Below, one piece after another: positions 6,497 to 14,150 of a stretch of 17,073 nt of DNA. The stretch covers positions 1 through 17,073 of the forward strand of contig CADBNG010000049.1 in assembly GCA_902795985.1 (NCBI GenBank), read 5' to 3'. Each line of letters opens with the position of its first letter. Position 1 is the stretch's first letter. The translations under genes were made by a program, and so were the position numbers. The notes under the pieces are model-generated. The model saw only the letters and a list, made by a program, of their open reading frames with translations. It was not told the origin of the DNA and made no database searches. This DNA is from an uncultured Lachnospiraceae bacterium (GTDB lineage Bacteria > Bacillota_A > Clostridia > Lachnospirales > Lachnospiraceae).

Positions 6497-8230
6497 ATGA
6501 AGAAACTGATGTTGGGAAACGCGGCGGCAGCCCGCGGCCTTTACGAGGCCGGATGCAGCTTTGTGTCCAGTTATCCGGGCACGCCGAGCACCGAGATCAC
6601 GGAAGAGATCGCAAAGTACAAAGAAGTATACGCGGAATGGGCCCCGAATGAGAAAGTGGCCGTGGAATCCGCGTTCGGCGCCAGCTTCGCCGGAAAACGA
6701 AGCTTTGCCGGTATGAAGCACGTCGGCCTGAATGTGGCGGCGGACCCGGTCTTTACCATTGCCTATACCGGGGTCAATGCCGGCATGGTCATCTGTGTCG
6801 CGGATGATCCGGGAATGCACAGTTCCCAGAACGAGCAGGATTCCCGTCATTATGCCATTGCGGCAAAGCTTCCGATGCTGGAGCCCTCCGACTCCCAGGA
6901 ATCCTATGAGTTCGCGAAGCTTGCGTATGAGATCTCCGAGGAGTACGATACCCCGGTGCTTCTGAAAATGTGCACCCGCGTGGCCCATTCCCAGAGCATT
7001 GTGGAAACCGGCGAACGCGTCTGTCCGGAGCCGGTTCCCTATGAAAAACAGCCCCAGAAATACATCATGATGCCCGGCAATGCCAAAAGAAGGCATCCCA
7101 TCGTGGAAGAACGCACGAAGAAGCTGGCCGATTATGCGGAGACCGCTCCCTTCAACCGGATCGATCCCGGCAGCAGCAGTGAGTTCGGCGTAATCACTTC
7201 CTCGACCAGCTATCAGTATGTGAAGGAAGTGCTGGGAGACCGGGCGCCGGTGCTGAAGCTCGGCATGATCAACCCGCTTCCGGTGAAAAAGATACAGGAA
7301 TTCGCAAAATCCGTCGGAAAGGTTTTTGTTGTGGAAGAACTGGACGGCGTGATCGAGACCCACTGCAAGGCCATCGGCGTGGAAGTCACCGGCAAGGATG
7401 TGTTTTCCTGTCTGGACGAATTCAGCCAGAATATTGTTGCCGAAGGCCTCGGCATTCCGGTTTATGAGGGCCGGACGCTGGAGGAGGATCTTCCGGCCCG
7501 TCCGCCCGCGCTCTGCGCGGGATGCCCCCACCGCGGAATCTTTTATCTGCTGAAAAAGCGGAAAATCAATGTGATCGGGGATATCGGATGCTACACCCTG
7601 GGAGCGGTCCCGCCCCTTACCGCCATGGATTCCACGATCTGCATGGGCGCCTCCGTATCCGGAACCCACGGCTTTGTGAAGGCCGATCCCGAACAGGCCA
7701 AAAAGACGGTCGCCGTAATCGGAGACTCCACCTTTATGCATTCGGGCATCACCGGCCTGGTGAATATTGCGTATAACGAATCCAACGCTACGGTTATCAT
7801 CCTGGATAATTCCATTACCGGGATGACCGGGCATCAGCAGAACCCCTGCACCGGATTCAACCTGAAGGGAGATCCCTGCACCAAAATTGATCTGGAAACC
7901 CTCTGCCATGCGGTGGGCATCCGCCGGGTACGGGTTGTGGATCCCTACGACCTGGCAGCCACCGAAGAGGCGATCAAAGAAGAGCTGGCGGCGGAAGAGC
8001 CCGGCGTCATCATTTCCAGACGGCCCTGCGCGCTGCTGAAATATGTGAAGCATCCCGGACCGATCACCAGCGATCCGGACAAGTGCGTCGGCTGCAAATC
8101 CTGCATGAAGATCGGCTGTCCGGCCCTGATTATGGAGAACGGGAAAGCCGCGGTTGACAACACGCTTTGTGTCGGCTGCAGGGTCTGCACACAGCTTTGC
8201 AAATTCGATGCCCTGGGCAGTGAACAGTGA
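6497..8230 (+). CDS. iorA: Indolepyruvate ferredoxin oxidoreductase, alpha subunit
   Basis: Large subunit of the thiamine-diphosphate enzyme that interconverts aryl-pyruvates (indole-, phenyl-, hydroxyphenylpyruvate) plus CoA with aryl-acetyl-CoA, CO2 and reduced ferredoxin. Cytoplasmic and oxygen-sensitive. The 577 residues show the N-terminal pyrimidine-binding domain (SSYPGTPSTE near residue 26), and the central C-A-G-C-P-H-R-G segment before the ThDP-binding domain. That domain has GDIGCYTLGA from Gly361 and GDSTFMHSG from Gly409 with the downstream LDNSITGMTGHQQNP. A C-terminal 2[4Fe-4S] ferredoxin domain follows, with clusters at Cys530/533/536/541 and Cys558/561/564/568. The CX2CX2CX4CP spacing of the first motif is characteristic of IorA. 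Length is typical of the family. All cofactor ligands are present, so the enzyme should be active. The iorB coding region begins 14 bases after the stop. Confidence 0.97.
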   Translation: MKKLMLGNAAAARGLYEAGCSFVSSYPGTPSTEITEEIAKYKEVYAEWAPNEKVAVESAFGASFAGKRSFAGMKHVGLNVAADPVFTIAYTGVNAGMVICVADDPGMHSSQNEQDSRHYAIAAKLPMLEPSDSQESYEFAKLAYEISEEYDTPVLLKMCTRVAHSQSIVETGERVCPEPVPYEKQPQKYIMMPGNAKRRHPIVEERTKKLADYAETAPFNRIDPGSSSEFGVITSSTSYQYVKEVLGDRAPVLKLGMINPLPVKKIQEFAKSVGKVFVVEELDGVIETHCKAIGVEVTGKDVFSCLDEFSQNIVAEGLGIPVYEGRTLEEDLPARPPALCAGCPHRGIFYLLKKRKINVIGDIGCYTLGAVPPLTAMDSTICMGASVSGTHGFVKADPEQAKKTVAVIGDSTFMHSGITGLVNIAYNESNATVIILDNSITGMTGHQQNPCTGFNLKGDPCTKIDLETLCHAVGIRRVRVVDPYDLAATEEAIKEELAAEEPGVIISRRPCALLKYVKHPGPITSDPDKCVGCKSCMKIGCPALIMENGKAAVDNTLCVGCRVCTQLCKFDALGSEQ

Positions 8231-8236
8231 AAGGAG
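8230..8236 (+). promoter_or_regulatory. Ribosome binding site that fixes the iorB start
   Basis: AAAGGAG lies eight bases before the ATG at 8245. An in-frame GTG at 8227 would place this Shine-Dalgarno inside the coding region and give the extra residues MKGDRI, so the ATG at 8245 is preferred. Confidence 0.8.
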
Positions 8237-8244
8237 ATCGCATT

Positions 8245-8823
8245 ATGGATACGAAAAACATTATGATCGTAGGCGTAGGCGGTCAGGGAACGCTGCTGGC
8301 AAGTAAACTGCTCGGCAACATGCTGCTGAAAGCCGGTTATGACGTAAAGGTGTCGGAAGTGCACGGAATGAGCCAGAGGGGCGGCAGTGTTGTCACTTAT
8401 GTCCGGTACGGGGACCGTGTCTATTCCCCGGTCGTCGATAAAGGCGGCGCCGATCTGATCCTTTCCTTTGAACTTCTGGAAGCGGCCCGCTGGCTGGGGT
8501 ATTTAAAGGAAGATGGAACGATTATCACCAATACCCAGCAGATCAATCCGATGCCGGTCATTGCCGGTACGGCAGAATACCCGGAGAATCTTCTGGGAAA
8601 AATGAAGGCAGAAGGAGCGAAGGTCGACGCGTTCGACTGCCTGTCCCTTGCCGAACAGGCCGGCACTTCCAAAGCGGTCAACCTGGTCCTTCTCGGGCGG
8701 CTGTCCAACCATTTTGATTTTACGGAAGAGGAGTGGATGGCGCAGATCGAAGAGGGAGTTCCCCCGAAATTTGTCGAGGTCAACAAAAAGGCCTTTATGC
8801 TGGGGCGTCATTACGCCGAATAA
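8245..8823 (+). CDS. iorB: Indolepyruvate ferredoxin oxidoreductase, beta subunit
   Basis: Small subunit of the IorAB complex, the gamma-type domain of 2-oxoacid:ferredoxin oxidoreductases, which helps form the CoA and ThDP sites. With the start at 8245 it is 192 residues, normal for IorB. Markers seen: the N-terminal GVGGQGTLLASKLLG loop, VSEVHGMSQRGGSV shortly after, LILSFELLEAARWL, and the C-terminal NKKAFMLGR stretch. The gene begins 14 bases after iorA ends, which fits the obligate 1:1 subunit ratio. The 89 bases after it contain no coding sequence. A small inverted repeat, AAACAG (8849-8854) with CTGTTT (8866-8871), is seen there but has no T run, so transcription probably continues into the phenylacetate-CoA ligase gene. 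Confidence 0.96.
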   Translation: MDTKNIMIVGVGGQGTLLASKLLGNMLLKAGYDVKVSEVHGMSQRGGSVVTYVRYGDRVYSPVVDKGGADLILSFELLEAARWLGYLKEDGTIITNTQQINPMPVIAGTAEYPENLLGKMKAEGAKVDAFDCLSLAEQAGTSKAVNLVLLGRLSNHFDFTEEEWMAQIEEGVPPKFVEVNKKAFMLGRHYAE

Positions 8824-8912
8824 GAAAACCTTTCCGGGAGATATTGGAAAACAGTGAAGAAGATTCTGTTTCGGCCCGGTTAAAAAAGAATAATCTATAA
8901 CAGGAGGTCGAA

Positions 8913-10211
8913 ATGGGAAAGTACTTTCAACAGGAAAAGGAGTGTATGCCCCGGGAACAGCTCCGGGCACTCCAGGGAGAACGTCTGGCAAAGACTGTGA
9001 AGCACGTCTGGGATAACGTGCCCTATTATCGTGCCAAGATGGAGGCAGCAGGGATCACGCCCGATGATATCAAAGGCATCGATGACCTGCATAAGCTGCC
9101 GTTCACGTCCAAGGACGATCTGCGGGAAACCTATCCCGACGGAATGCTCGCGGTCCCGAAAAACAGGGCGGTCCGTATTCATTCCACATCCGGAACGACC
9201 GGAAAAAGAGTGGTCAAGTACTACACGCAGGAAGATATCGACTGCTGGAGCGAATGCTGCGCGAGGGCGATCGTTGCCGCAGGCGGCGATGAGAACGATA
9301 TTGTTCAGGTCTGCTACGGTTACGGCCTGTTCACCGGCGGTGCCGGTCTGGACGGCGGGAGCCATAAAGTGGGCTGCCTGACCCTGCCGATGTCATCCGG
9401 CAACACCGACCGGCAGATCCAGTTCATGACCGACCTTGGCGCAACGATTCTTTGCTGCACTCCTTCGTATGCCGCATACCTTTCGGAATGCATTGTGGAA
9501 AGAGGTTACCGCGACAAGATCAAACTGAAAGCCGGTATTTTCGGCGCGGAAGCCTGGAGCGAAGAGATGCGCCGTGACATCGAGAAAAAGATCGGTATCA
9601 AGGCCTATGATATTTACGGCCTGACCGAACTGGGAGGCCCCGGCGTTTCCTTCGAGTGCGAAGAACAGAAGGGCATGCATGTCAACGAAGATCATTACAT
9701 TGCCGAGATTATCAATCCGGTCACTTTTGAGCAGCTGCCGAACGGTACCCAGGGAGAGCTGGTCTTTACGAATCTGACCCATACCGCATTCCCGGTGATC
9801 CGTTACCGCACCAGAGATATCTGCGTGTTGAATGACGCGCCGTGCTCCTGCGGCCGTACGCACATCCGCATGGCGAAGCCCATGGGCAGAAGCGATGACA
9901 TGCTCATTGTCAAGGGCGTCAACGTATTCCCGTCCCAGATCGAGACCGTGCTGATCGAACAGGGCTACAGCCCGAACTACCAGATCATCGTCGACCGCGC
10001 GAACAACAGCGATACGCTGGATCTGAATGTGGAAATGAGCCAGGAGGTCTTCTCGGATAACCTGGGCAAGATCGCCGACATGGAGAAGAAGCTGGTTGCT
10101 GCCCTGAAGGGAATGCTTGGCATTTACGTCCGTGTCCACCTGGTCGCTCCCAAGTCGATCACCCGTTCCGAAGGCAAGGCCGTACGGGTCATTGACAAAC
10201 GGAAGATCTGA
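8913..10211 (+). CDS. paaK: Phenylacetate-CoA ligase
   Basis: AMP-forming ligase that converts phenylacetate (or a related aryl-acetate), ATP and CoA to the aryl-acetyl-CoA; the reaction is chemically reversible. The 432 residues match the PaaK family length, shorter than general acyl-CoA synthetases. Motifs: N-terminal VPYYRAKME and LPFTSKDDLRETYP, phosphate-binding loop STSGTTGKRVV (residues 91-101), YGLTELGGPG (from Tyr235), the YRTRDI hinge region, CSCGRTH, GRSDDMLIVKGVNVFPSQIE, and SEGKAVRVIDKR with the probable catalytic Lys near residue 422. An excellent AGGAGG lies nine bases ahead of the ATG. Standing directly after iorAB, it probably either makes the substrate for reductive carboxylation or handles the product of aryl-pyruvate oxidation. 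There is no paaABCDE ring-epoxidation set in the window, as expected for an anaerobe. The real substrate could be indoleacetate or 4-hydroxyphenylacetate. Confidence 0.94.
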   Translation: MGKYFQQEKECMPREQLRALQGERLAKTVKHVWDNVPYYRAKMEAAGITPDDIKGIDDLHKLPFTSKDDLRETYPDGMLAVPKNRAVRIHSTSGTTGKRVVKYYTQEDIDCWSECCARAIVAAGGDENDIVQVCYGYGLFTGGAGLDGGSHKVGCLTLPMSSGNTDRQIQFMTDLGATILCCTPSYAAYLSECIVERGYRDKIKLKAGIFGAEAWSEEMRRDIEKKIGIKAYDIYGLTELGGPGVSFECEEQKGMHVNEDHYIAEIINPVTFEQLPNGTQGELVFTNLTHTAFPVIRYRTRDICVLNDAPCSCGRTHIRMAKPMGRSDDMLIVKGVNVFPSQIETVLIEQGYSPNYQIIVDRANNSDTLDLNVEMSQEVFSDNLGKIADMEKKLVAALKGMLGIYVRVHLVAPKSITRSEGKAVRVIDKRKI

Positions 10212-10295
10212 ATACAGACGACTCACGGCATATAACGGCGAAAAGGCCGGCAAGCCCGGTACAGCCGCTTTCTGAATCAGAAAGGAGAGATCATC

Positions 10296-10697
10296 ATGAC
10301 CATTAATCAGATATCCATCTTCCTCGAGAATCGTCCCGGACAGCTCGCGGAGATCACTCAGGACCTGAACGATGCCGGCATCAACATGATGGCCATCAAC
10401 ATCGCGGAAGCCAGCGAATACGGCCTGATCCGCATCATCGTCGACGACTGCGACAAGGCGGAAAGCGTTCTGAAGGAGAACGGCTTCCTCGTGACCGTTA
10501 CTAAAGTCACCTCTGTCGGCGTTTCCGACAAACCCGGCGGCCTGAACGACGTGGCGAAGATCATCAGCGAGGCCGGAATCAATATCGAGTACATGTATTC
10601 GCTGCTTCGTGAAAGAGACGGGATCGCCTACATGATCTTCAAGACGGACGATCCGGAGAAACTGGAAAAAGTGCTGACTTCGAAGGGGATCTTCTGA
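10296..10697 (+). CDS. Tandem ACT-domain protein of the aryl-acid cluster
   Basis: A 133-residue stand-alone protein made of two ACT domains, about residues 1-66 (starting QISIFLENRPGQLAEITQDL) and 69-133 (VGVSDKPGGLNDVAKIISEA). Each has the ligand-site pattern 'x-(R/K)PG-x-L' at the first strand-helix turn. ACT pairs usually bind amino acids at their interface, and there is no fused catalytic or DNA-binding domain. It follows paaK by 84 bases with AGAAAGGAGA just ahead of the ATG. Similar small ACT proteins are commonly found beside iorAB and phenylacetate-CoA ligase genes. The likely role, inferred only from context, is sensing phenylalanine, tyrosine or tryptophan and controlling the ligase or oxidoreductase by direct contact. 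It is the last gene of the cluster; a strong hairpin starts seven bases after the stop. Confidence 0.88.
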   Translation: MTINQISIFLENRPGQLAEITQDLNDAGINMMAINIAEASEYGLIRIIVDDCDKAESVLKENGFLVTVTKVTSVGVSDKPGGLNDVAKIISEAGINIEYMYSLLRERDGIAYMIFKTDDPEKLEKVLTSKGIF

Positions 10698-10703
10698 AAC
10701 TTT

Positions 10704-10738
10704 AAGGAGCCGAAGGGGACAGTCCCCTTCGGCTCCTT
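10704..10738 (+). terminator. Perfect palindrome 1, probable terminator of the aryl-acid operon
   Basis: Two 17-base arms (10704-10720 and 10722-10738) are perfect reverse complements around a single A; as RNA this is a 15-16 bp stem with a minimal loop. The arms read AAGGAGCCGAAGGGGAC and its complement. It starts seven bases after the ACT gene stop. The following bases are CAACTTTTCGCG, with a T4 run, so it can serve as a terminator, but its sequence is also that of a repeated element (see the second copy). Confidence 0.75.
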
Positions 10739-10756
10739 CAACTTTTCGCGATTTTC

Positions 10757-10785
10757 GAGGCGAAGGGGACAGTCCCCTTCGCCTC
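10757..10785 (+). repeat. Perfect palindrome 2, sister copy of palindrome 1
   Basis: Fourteen-base arms (10757-10770 and 10772-10785) around a single A, with the same 19-base core GAAGGGGACAGTCCCCTTC as the first palindrome, exactly 50 bases downstream. The base pair next to the CGAAG...CTTCG core is C-G in copy 1 and G-C in copy 2, a compensatory change that keeps pairing. Each copy is followed by ACTTTTCGCGWTTTTC (10741-10756 and 10804-10819), so a composite unit seems to have been duplicated. Confidence 0.7.
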
Positions 10786-10986
10786 CTGTATATTAAAATT
10801 TCTACTTTTCGCGTTTTTCCATGTCTTTTGTCAGAATTTCTACCATTTCCTGTATCCAGACGCAATAATTGAATGGGGCAGTCGTACTAACGCGCGGCGC
10901 CGGCTTATATTGTGAGAATCATTCCGAAAAAAGGACATAGAACCGGCAAACGGTCATACCTGTACGAAAACTAACCATCCGGATAC

Positions 10987-11015
10987 TTGAATCAGACGCA
11001 GCATTTTAATAATAT
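10987..11015 (+). promoter_or_regulatory. Candidate promoter of the SLH surface-protein gene
   Basis: TTGAAT (10987-10992) and TAATAT (11010-11015) are separated by 17 bases in an AT-rich stretch that stands out from the GC-rich surroundings. It would give a leader of about 40 bases to the ATG at 11064. The -10 matches consensus at four of six positions. Confidence 0.45.
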
Positions 11016-11063
11016 TAATTCAACAGAAACAGTGATTCTGAGCAAGAAAGGAGATCCCTCGTC

Positions 11064-13916
11064 ATGAAAAAGCTTCTTTCCCTGATCCTTGCCCTGTGTT
11101 TGATACTGCCTGCGGTTCCGGCCGCTGCATTGCCTGATCAGACCGAGATCTCGGAGATCTGTCTGGAGGTGGAGGCACCCATAGCCGGGACTGAATTCTC
11201 ATTTTGGCATGACAAAGAAACTGGTAAAGATATCCAGACACCGGCTCCGGCGGTGACTATTCCGGACGGCGCTTTGTATACTGTTGGTTATGCAAAGTGG
11301 GTCACTCTTGAGGGGCATCCGGTGCCCTGGACGCTCAGTGACCCTTTTACTTTCGAGGAAGGGGAAACATATTATATCGATATACTGCTTTTGCCGGTGG
11401 GGGATTTGGTCTTTGCGGAAGCTTCCGATATGTCTTTCGGTGACGCAGGATTCGGTGATGCCGAGTTTATACGTTACGAATGCTATGGTGATTCAGCCAA
11501 TGTGGTCCTCTCGGTGGATGCGGTTCCCGGAGAAGAACCCCCTGTACAGCCTTCCGGCACGATGTTCTCTGTCTGGAAGAGCGGGATTGGCGGCTATACT
11601 GTCAGTTATACCGTTGAAGACGAAAACTTCTATGAGCAGATCGGAGAAGAGCCCCTGGAAGGCACCGACGGATCTGTCGTGTTTGATCATGCGGTCCAGC
11701 CGGTCGTACCGGCAGGGACGGAAGTGACGCTGACGGCCGTGCCGAGCCTGAACCGGGAGTTCAAAGGATGGTATCCGTCAGACCAGAATTATGAAGAGAG
11801 CGGACGCCTGTATACAGACGAACTGCTTTCTTCGGAAACGACCTATACCTTTGTTCCGGTGGATCCGGAGAACGGCATGACCGCTGTCTGCGCGGTGTTC
11901 TCTGATACCTGTCTTACAGACGTTTCGGTCGCGCAGGAAGTCGTTGAAGGAGATACTTCCGTTACCTTCCATGTGGCCTACCAGGATGTCCTGGCAGGTG
12001 ATTACATGAAGGTTATGGTGAGGATCCATAAAGCGAATGAAACCACTGTTCAGAAAAACGGTTACTGGGATATGGAACAAAGGAACAGGCTCGGCACCGG
12101 AGAAGTAGATGCCCGTTTCATCAACATGATGGAAGGATATGTTTTCGAAGCCGGCGATTCAGTGGAGTGGAAGCTCTGGCTGGATACCTGGGACGGCGAA
12201 AATGTCGATCTGGGAGAACGCCTGGAGGGAACCTTTGCGGTTCCCGAGCCCTGGACCGTGACTTTTGACTCCAACGGCGGAACGCCGGTCGCAGCGCAGA
12301 GGGTCGGCAACGGGCGAACGATTCAGTCTGATACGCCCACTCGGGAAAACTATACCTTTGCCGACTGGTACAGGAAAGGAACAACGGAAGTTTTTCCCGC
12401 TTCGACACCGGTCACCGAAGATCTTGAATTGATCGCGGGGTGGTTTGCCGGGAGCATGCAGTATGAGGACCTGTCGGAGGATGTCAGCACGACGACCGTT
12501 ACCGGGATCCTGCGCATTACAGACCGGTATAGCGGATCGGTTCACGAGGAGACGATCGACGGCGGAACAGTCGCATCAACTTACTCGGATGCACAATCCG
12601 GGGAAGGCGCCGCTTTGCTTGAAGAGGTTGAGTATAATCTAGGGGTAGCGGCGAGACAGCAGGCCGGGACAAAGGCGATAACAATTACGAAGGACAACGA
12701 AATAGAAGTAGGAATTTCGGATACTTATGATAGAAGGACATTTAATTACATCAATGAAGTGGACGAAAACTATTTCGTCACCCGGAAGTTCGTTGTAGGC
12801 GGAAGCTATGCGAAGATATGGAACCTGACAGTGACCCTGGAGGCCGAATACGGGGATTACACCTGGCTGTCAATGGGAACAACAGCGGGAGGCGGCTACC
12901 GTATCGATGATGGTGAACTGCATGATTATTCGATGAACATGACTGTGGAGTATGATTCCGATTATACCCTTGTAGCGGTGCCGGATGAAGGCTATCAGTT
13001 CGTCGGCTGGTATGAAGGAGTCATCGGGGAGAGCTATTTCGTCGAGAATCATACGGATGTCTGCATCTCCACGGATCCGGAGTATTCGTACCGGGCGACT
13101 TCCGGGAAGGCGATTCGGGCAGTATTTAAAAAGAGTGATGTTGCCTGTACCAAACTGGCCCTGAAACCGGCCAGCGCCGATGTCGCGACAAGGTCTTCGC
13201 TTCAGCTGAAAGCAACCTTTACGCCTTCCAATACGACCAACAAAACGCTGACCTGGACGAGCAGCGATCCGACGATCGCTTCCGTTGACAAAAACGGGAA
13301 GGTCACCGCGAAAAAGTACGGAAAGGTGACCATCACCGCGAAGACTGTCAACGGAAAGAAAGCGACCTGCAAGATCCAGACCCGGTTTTATGATGTAAAC
13401 AATTCCGGCAAGACCTACTATGTCCCGGTCTACTGGGCAGCCGATAACAGGATCACCCGGAATACCGTCAATTTCAATCCGGAGGATACAGTGACCCGGG
13501 GCGAGTTCGTGGCGTTCCTTCACCGCATGGCAGGAGAGCCGGGCTCGAGCGCAAAGCTGAGCTTTACGGACGTAAATTCCAGCCATAAATTCTACAAAGC
13601 CATCCGATGGGCTGTCGGAAAAGGCATCATCAAAGGCTACAAGGATAAAACCTTCCGTCCGGAAGTCGGCGTGACCCGGGGAGAAGCGGCGACAATGCTC
13701 TGGCGCTGGGCAGGAAAACCCGCGCCGAAGACCTCAAAGAGCCCGTTCTCGGATGTCAAGCCTTCGAAAGCCGATGCCTACAAGGCTATCCTCTGGGGGA
13801 ATGAAAACGGCATCATTAAAGGAAAGGGAGGACAGTTCCTGAAAAACGACGGGTGTACGAGGGCGAATATCGTTACGTTCCTGTACCGGTATAATGAGAA
13901 TGTGCTGAAGAAATGA
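11064..13916 (+). CDS. Secreted SLH-anchored surface protein with InlB-like and Big2 domains
   Basis: A 950-residue exported protein, probably held on the cell wall. Order of parts: signal peptide (MKKLLSLILALCLILP, then AVPAAA, cleavage near residue 23); an N-terminal region of unknown fold; a divergent InlB B-repeat-like segment (about 165-280, with EVTLTAVPSLNREFKGWY); an unassigned beta-rich segment; a Listeria-Bacteroides/InlB B-repeat (about 397-460, WTVTFDSNGGTPV to AGWF); an unassigned segment (about 460-595); a second divergent InlB-like segment (about 595-690, YTLVAVPDEGYQFVGWYEG); a Big2 Ig-like domain (about 695-772, ATRSSLQLKATFTPSN to TVNGKKATCK); and three SLH repeats (about 777-825, 834-886, 894-944). 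The first two SLH repeats carry TRGE in place of the common TRAE motif; the third has TRAN. SLH triplets normally bind pyruvylated secondary cell-wall polymer. No enzyme domain is recognised, so adhesion or a structural role is the best guess. AAAGGAG is ten bases before the ATG. Confidence 0.88.
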   Translation: MKKLLSLILALCLILPAVPAAALPDQTEISEICLEVEAPIAGTEFSFWHDKETGKDIQTPAPAVTIPDGALYTVGYAKWVTLEGHPVPWTLSDPFTFEEGETYYIDILLLPVGDLVFAEASDMSFGDAGFGDAEFIRYECYGDSANVVLSVDAVPGEEPPVQPSGTMFSVWKSGIGGYTVSYTVEDENFYEQIGEEPLEGTDGSVVFDHAVQPVVPAGTEVTLTAVPSLNREFKGWYPSDQNYEESGRLYTDELLSSETTYTFVPVDPENGMTAVCAVFSDTCLTDVSVAQEVVEGDTSVTFHVAYQDVLAGDYMKVMVRIHKANETTVQKNGYWDMEQRNRLGTGEVDARFINMMEGYVFEAGDSVEWKLWLDTWDGENVDLGERLEGTFAVPEPWTVTFDSNGGTPVAAQRVGNGRTIQSDTPTRENYTFADWYRKGTTEVFPASTPVTEDLELIAGWFAGSMQYEDLSEDVSTTTVTGILRITDRYSGSVHEETIDGGTVASTYSDAQSGEGAALLEEVEYNLGVAARQQAGTKAITITKDNEIEVGISDTYDRRTFNYINEVDENYFVTRKFVVGGSYAKIWNLTVTLEAEYGDYTWLSMGTTAGGGYRIDDGELHDYSMNMTVEYDSDYTLVAVPDEGYQFVGWYEGVIGESYFVENHTDVCISTDPEYSYRATSGKAIRAVFKKSDVACTKLALKPASADVATRSSLQLKATFTPSNTTNKTLTWTSSDPTIASVDKNGKVTAKKYGKVTITAKTVNGKKATCKIQTRFYDVNNSGKTYYVPVYWAADNRITRNTVNFNPEDTVTRGEFVAFLHRMAGEPGSSAKLSFTDVNSSHKFYKAIRWAVGKGIIKGYKDKTFRPEVGVTRGEAATMLWRWAGKPAPKTSKSPFSDVKPSKADAYKAILWGNENGIIKGKGGQFLKNDGCTRANIVTFLYRYNENVLKK

Positions 13917-13923
13917 TGAAAAG

Positions 13924-13949
13924 GGTTGCGGACCGGAAAATCCGCAGCC
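13924..13949 (+). terminator. Hairpin just after the surface-protein gene
   Basis: GGTTGCGGA (13924-13932) pairs with TCCGCAGCC (13941-13949), one G-T wobble, around an eight-base loop. No T run follows, so it may be a 3'-stabilising or Rho-assisted structure rather than a simple terminator. Confidence 0.45.
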
Positions 13950-14019
13950 GGTTCCCCATCGGACTGATTTTTCGGAGACATTCCCATTATCGTAAACAAT
14001 CCCGGCCCTGCTGCAGAAG

Positions 14020-14064
14020 TGGTTGAACCCCGGTTTTAAAAGAGAATCGGGTTTCAACCATTTT
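14020..14064 (+). terminator. Main terminator upstream of the MATE gene
   Basis: A 16-base arm (14020-14035, beginning TGGTTGAA) pairs with 14045-14060 (ending TTCAACCA) with one mismatch and one wobble, followed by TTTT (14061-14064). It lies about 100 bases past the surface-protein stop and is the better terminator of the two in this gap. Confidence 0.65.
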
Positions 14065-14150
14065 GCGTATTATATGTTTTTAGAGTGATTTTTAGGAGTT
14101 TCTGCACCGCCGTTTTCGGCTTCCATACCCGGAAGCAGCGGAATTTCTTA

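Larger units (their letters stand above)
10698..11063. other. Intergenic region with repeats and a leader, no gene seen
   Basis: The first 120 bases hold the two palindromes and their trailing ACTTTTCGCG boxes. Bases 10795-10805 and 10834-10843 share the word AATTTCTAC. From about 10860 to 10985 I see no credible coding sequence, riboswitch or RNA gene. The last 80 bases carry a candidate promoter and the ribosome binding site AAAGGAG (11047-11053) of the surface-protein gene. The long minus-strand frame that enters this region is a shadow of the paaK and ACT genes. Confidence 0.6.

Noticed and set aside
6068..8053. 661-residue open frame on the minus strand opposite iorA
   Set aside because: It lies antisense to an undoubted iorA and the end of the synthetase gene, has no recognisable domain and is rich in His/Gly/Arg as expected from the reverse of GC-rich coding sequence.
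8227..8244. GTG at 8227 as the iorB start
   Set aside because: It would put the strong AAAGGAG inside the gene; the ATG at 8245 has proper spacing and matches family N-termini.
10795..10845. Two AATTTCTAC words resembling the 5' part of a Cas12a CRISPR repeat
   Set aside because: The complementary GTAGA arm is missing, spacing is irregular, there are only two copies and no cas gene is nearby.
9393..10865. 490-residue open frame on the minus strand across paaK, the ACT gene and the palindromes
   Set aside because: Shadow of two well-supported plus-strand genes; its N-terminus is translated palindrome repeat and has no family match.
10866..10985. Possible riboswitch or small RNA upstream of the surface-protein gene
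   Set aside because: No conserved aptamer core or extended pairing could be identified, and the candidate promoter lies downstream of it.
11284..11727. 147-residue alternate-frame ORF inside the surface-protein gene
   Set aside because: No ribosome binding site or domain; fully contained in a gene with clear signal peptide and continuous domain structure.
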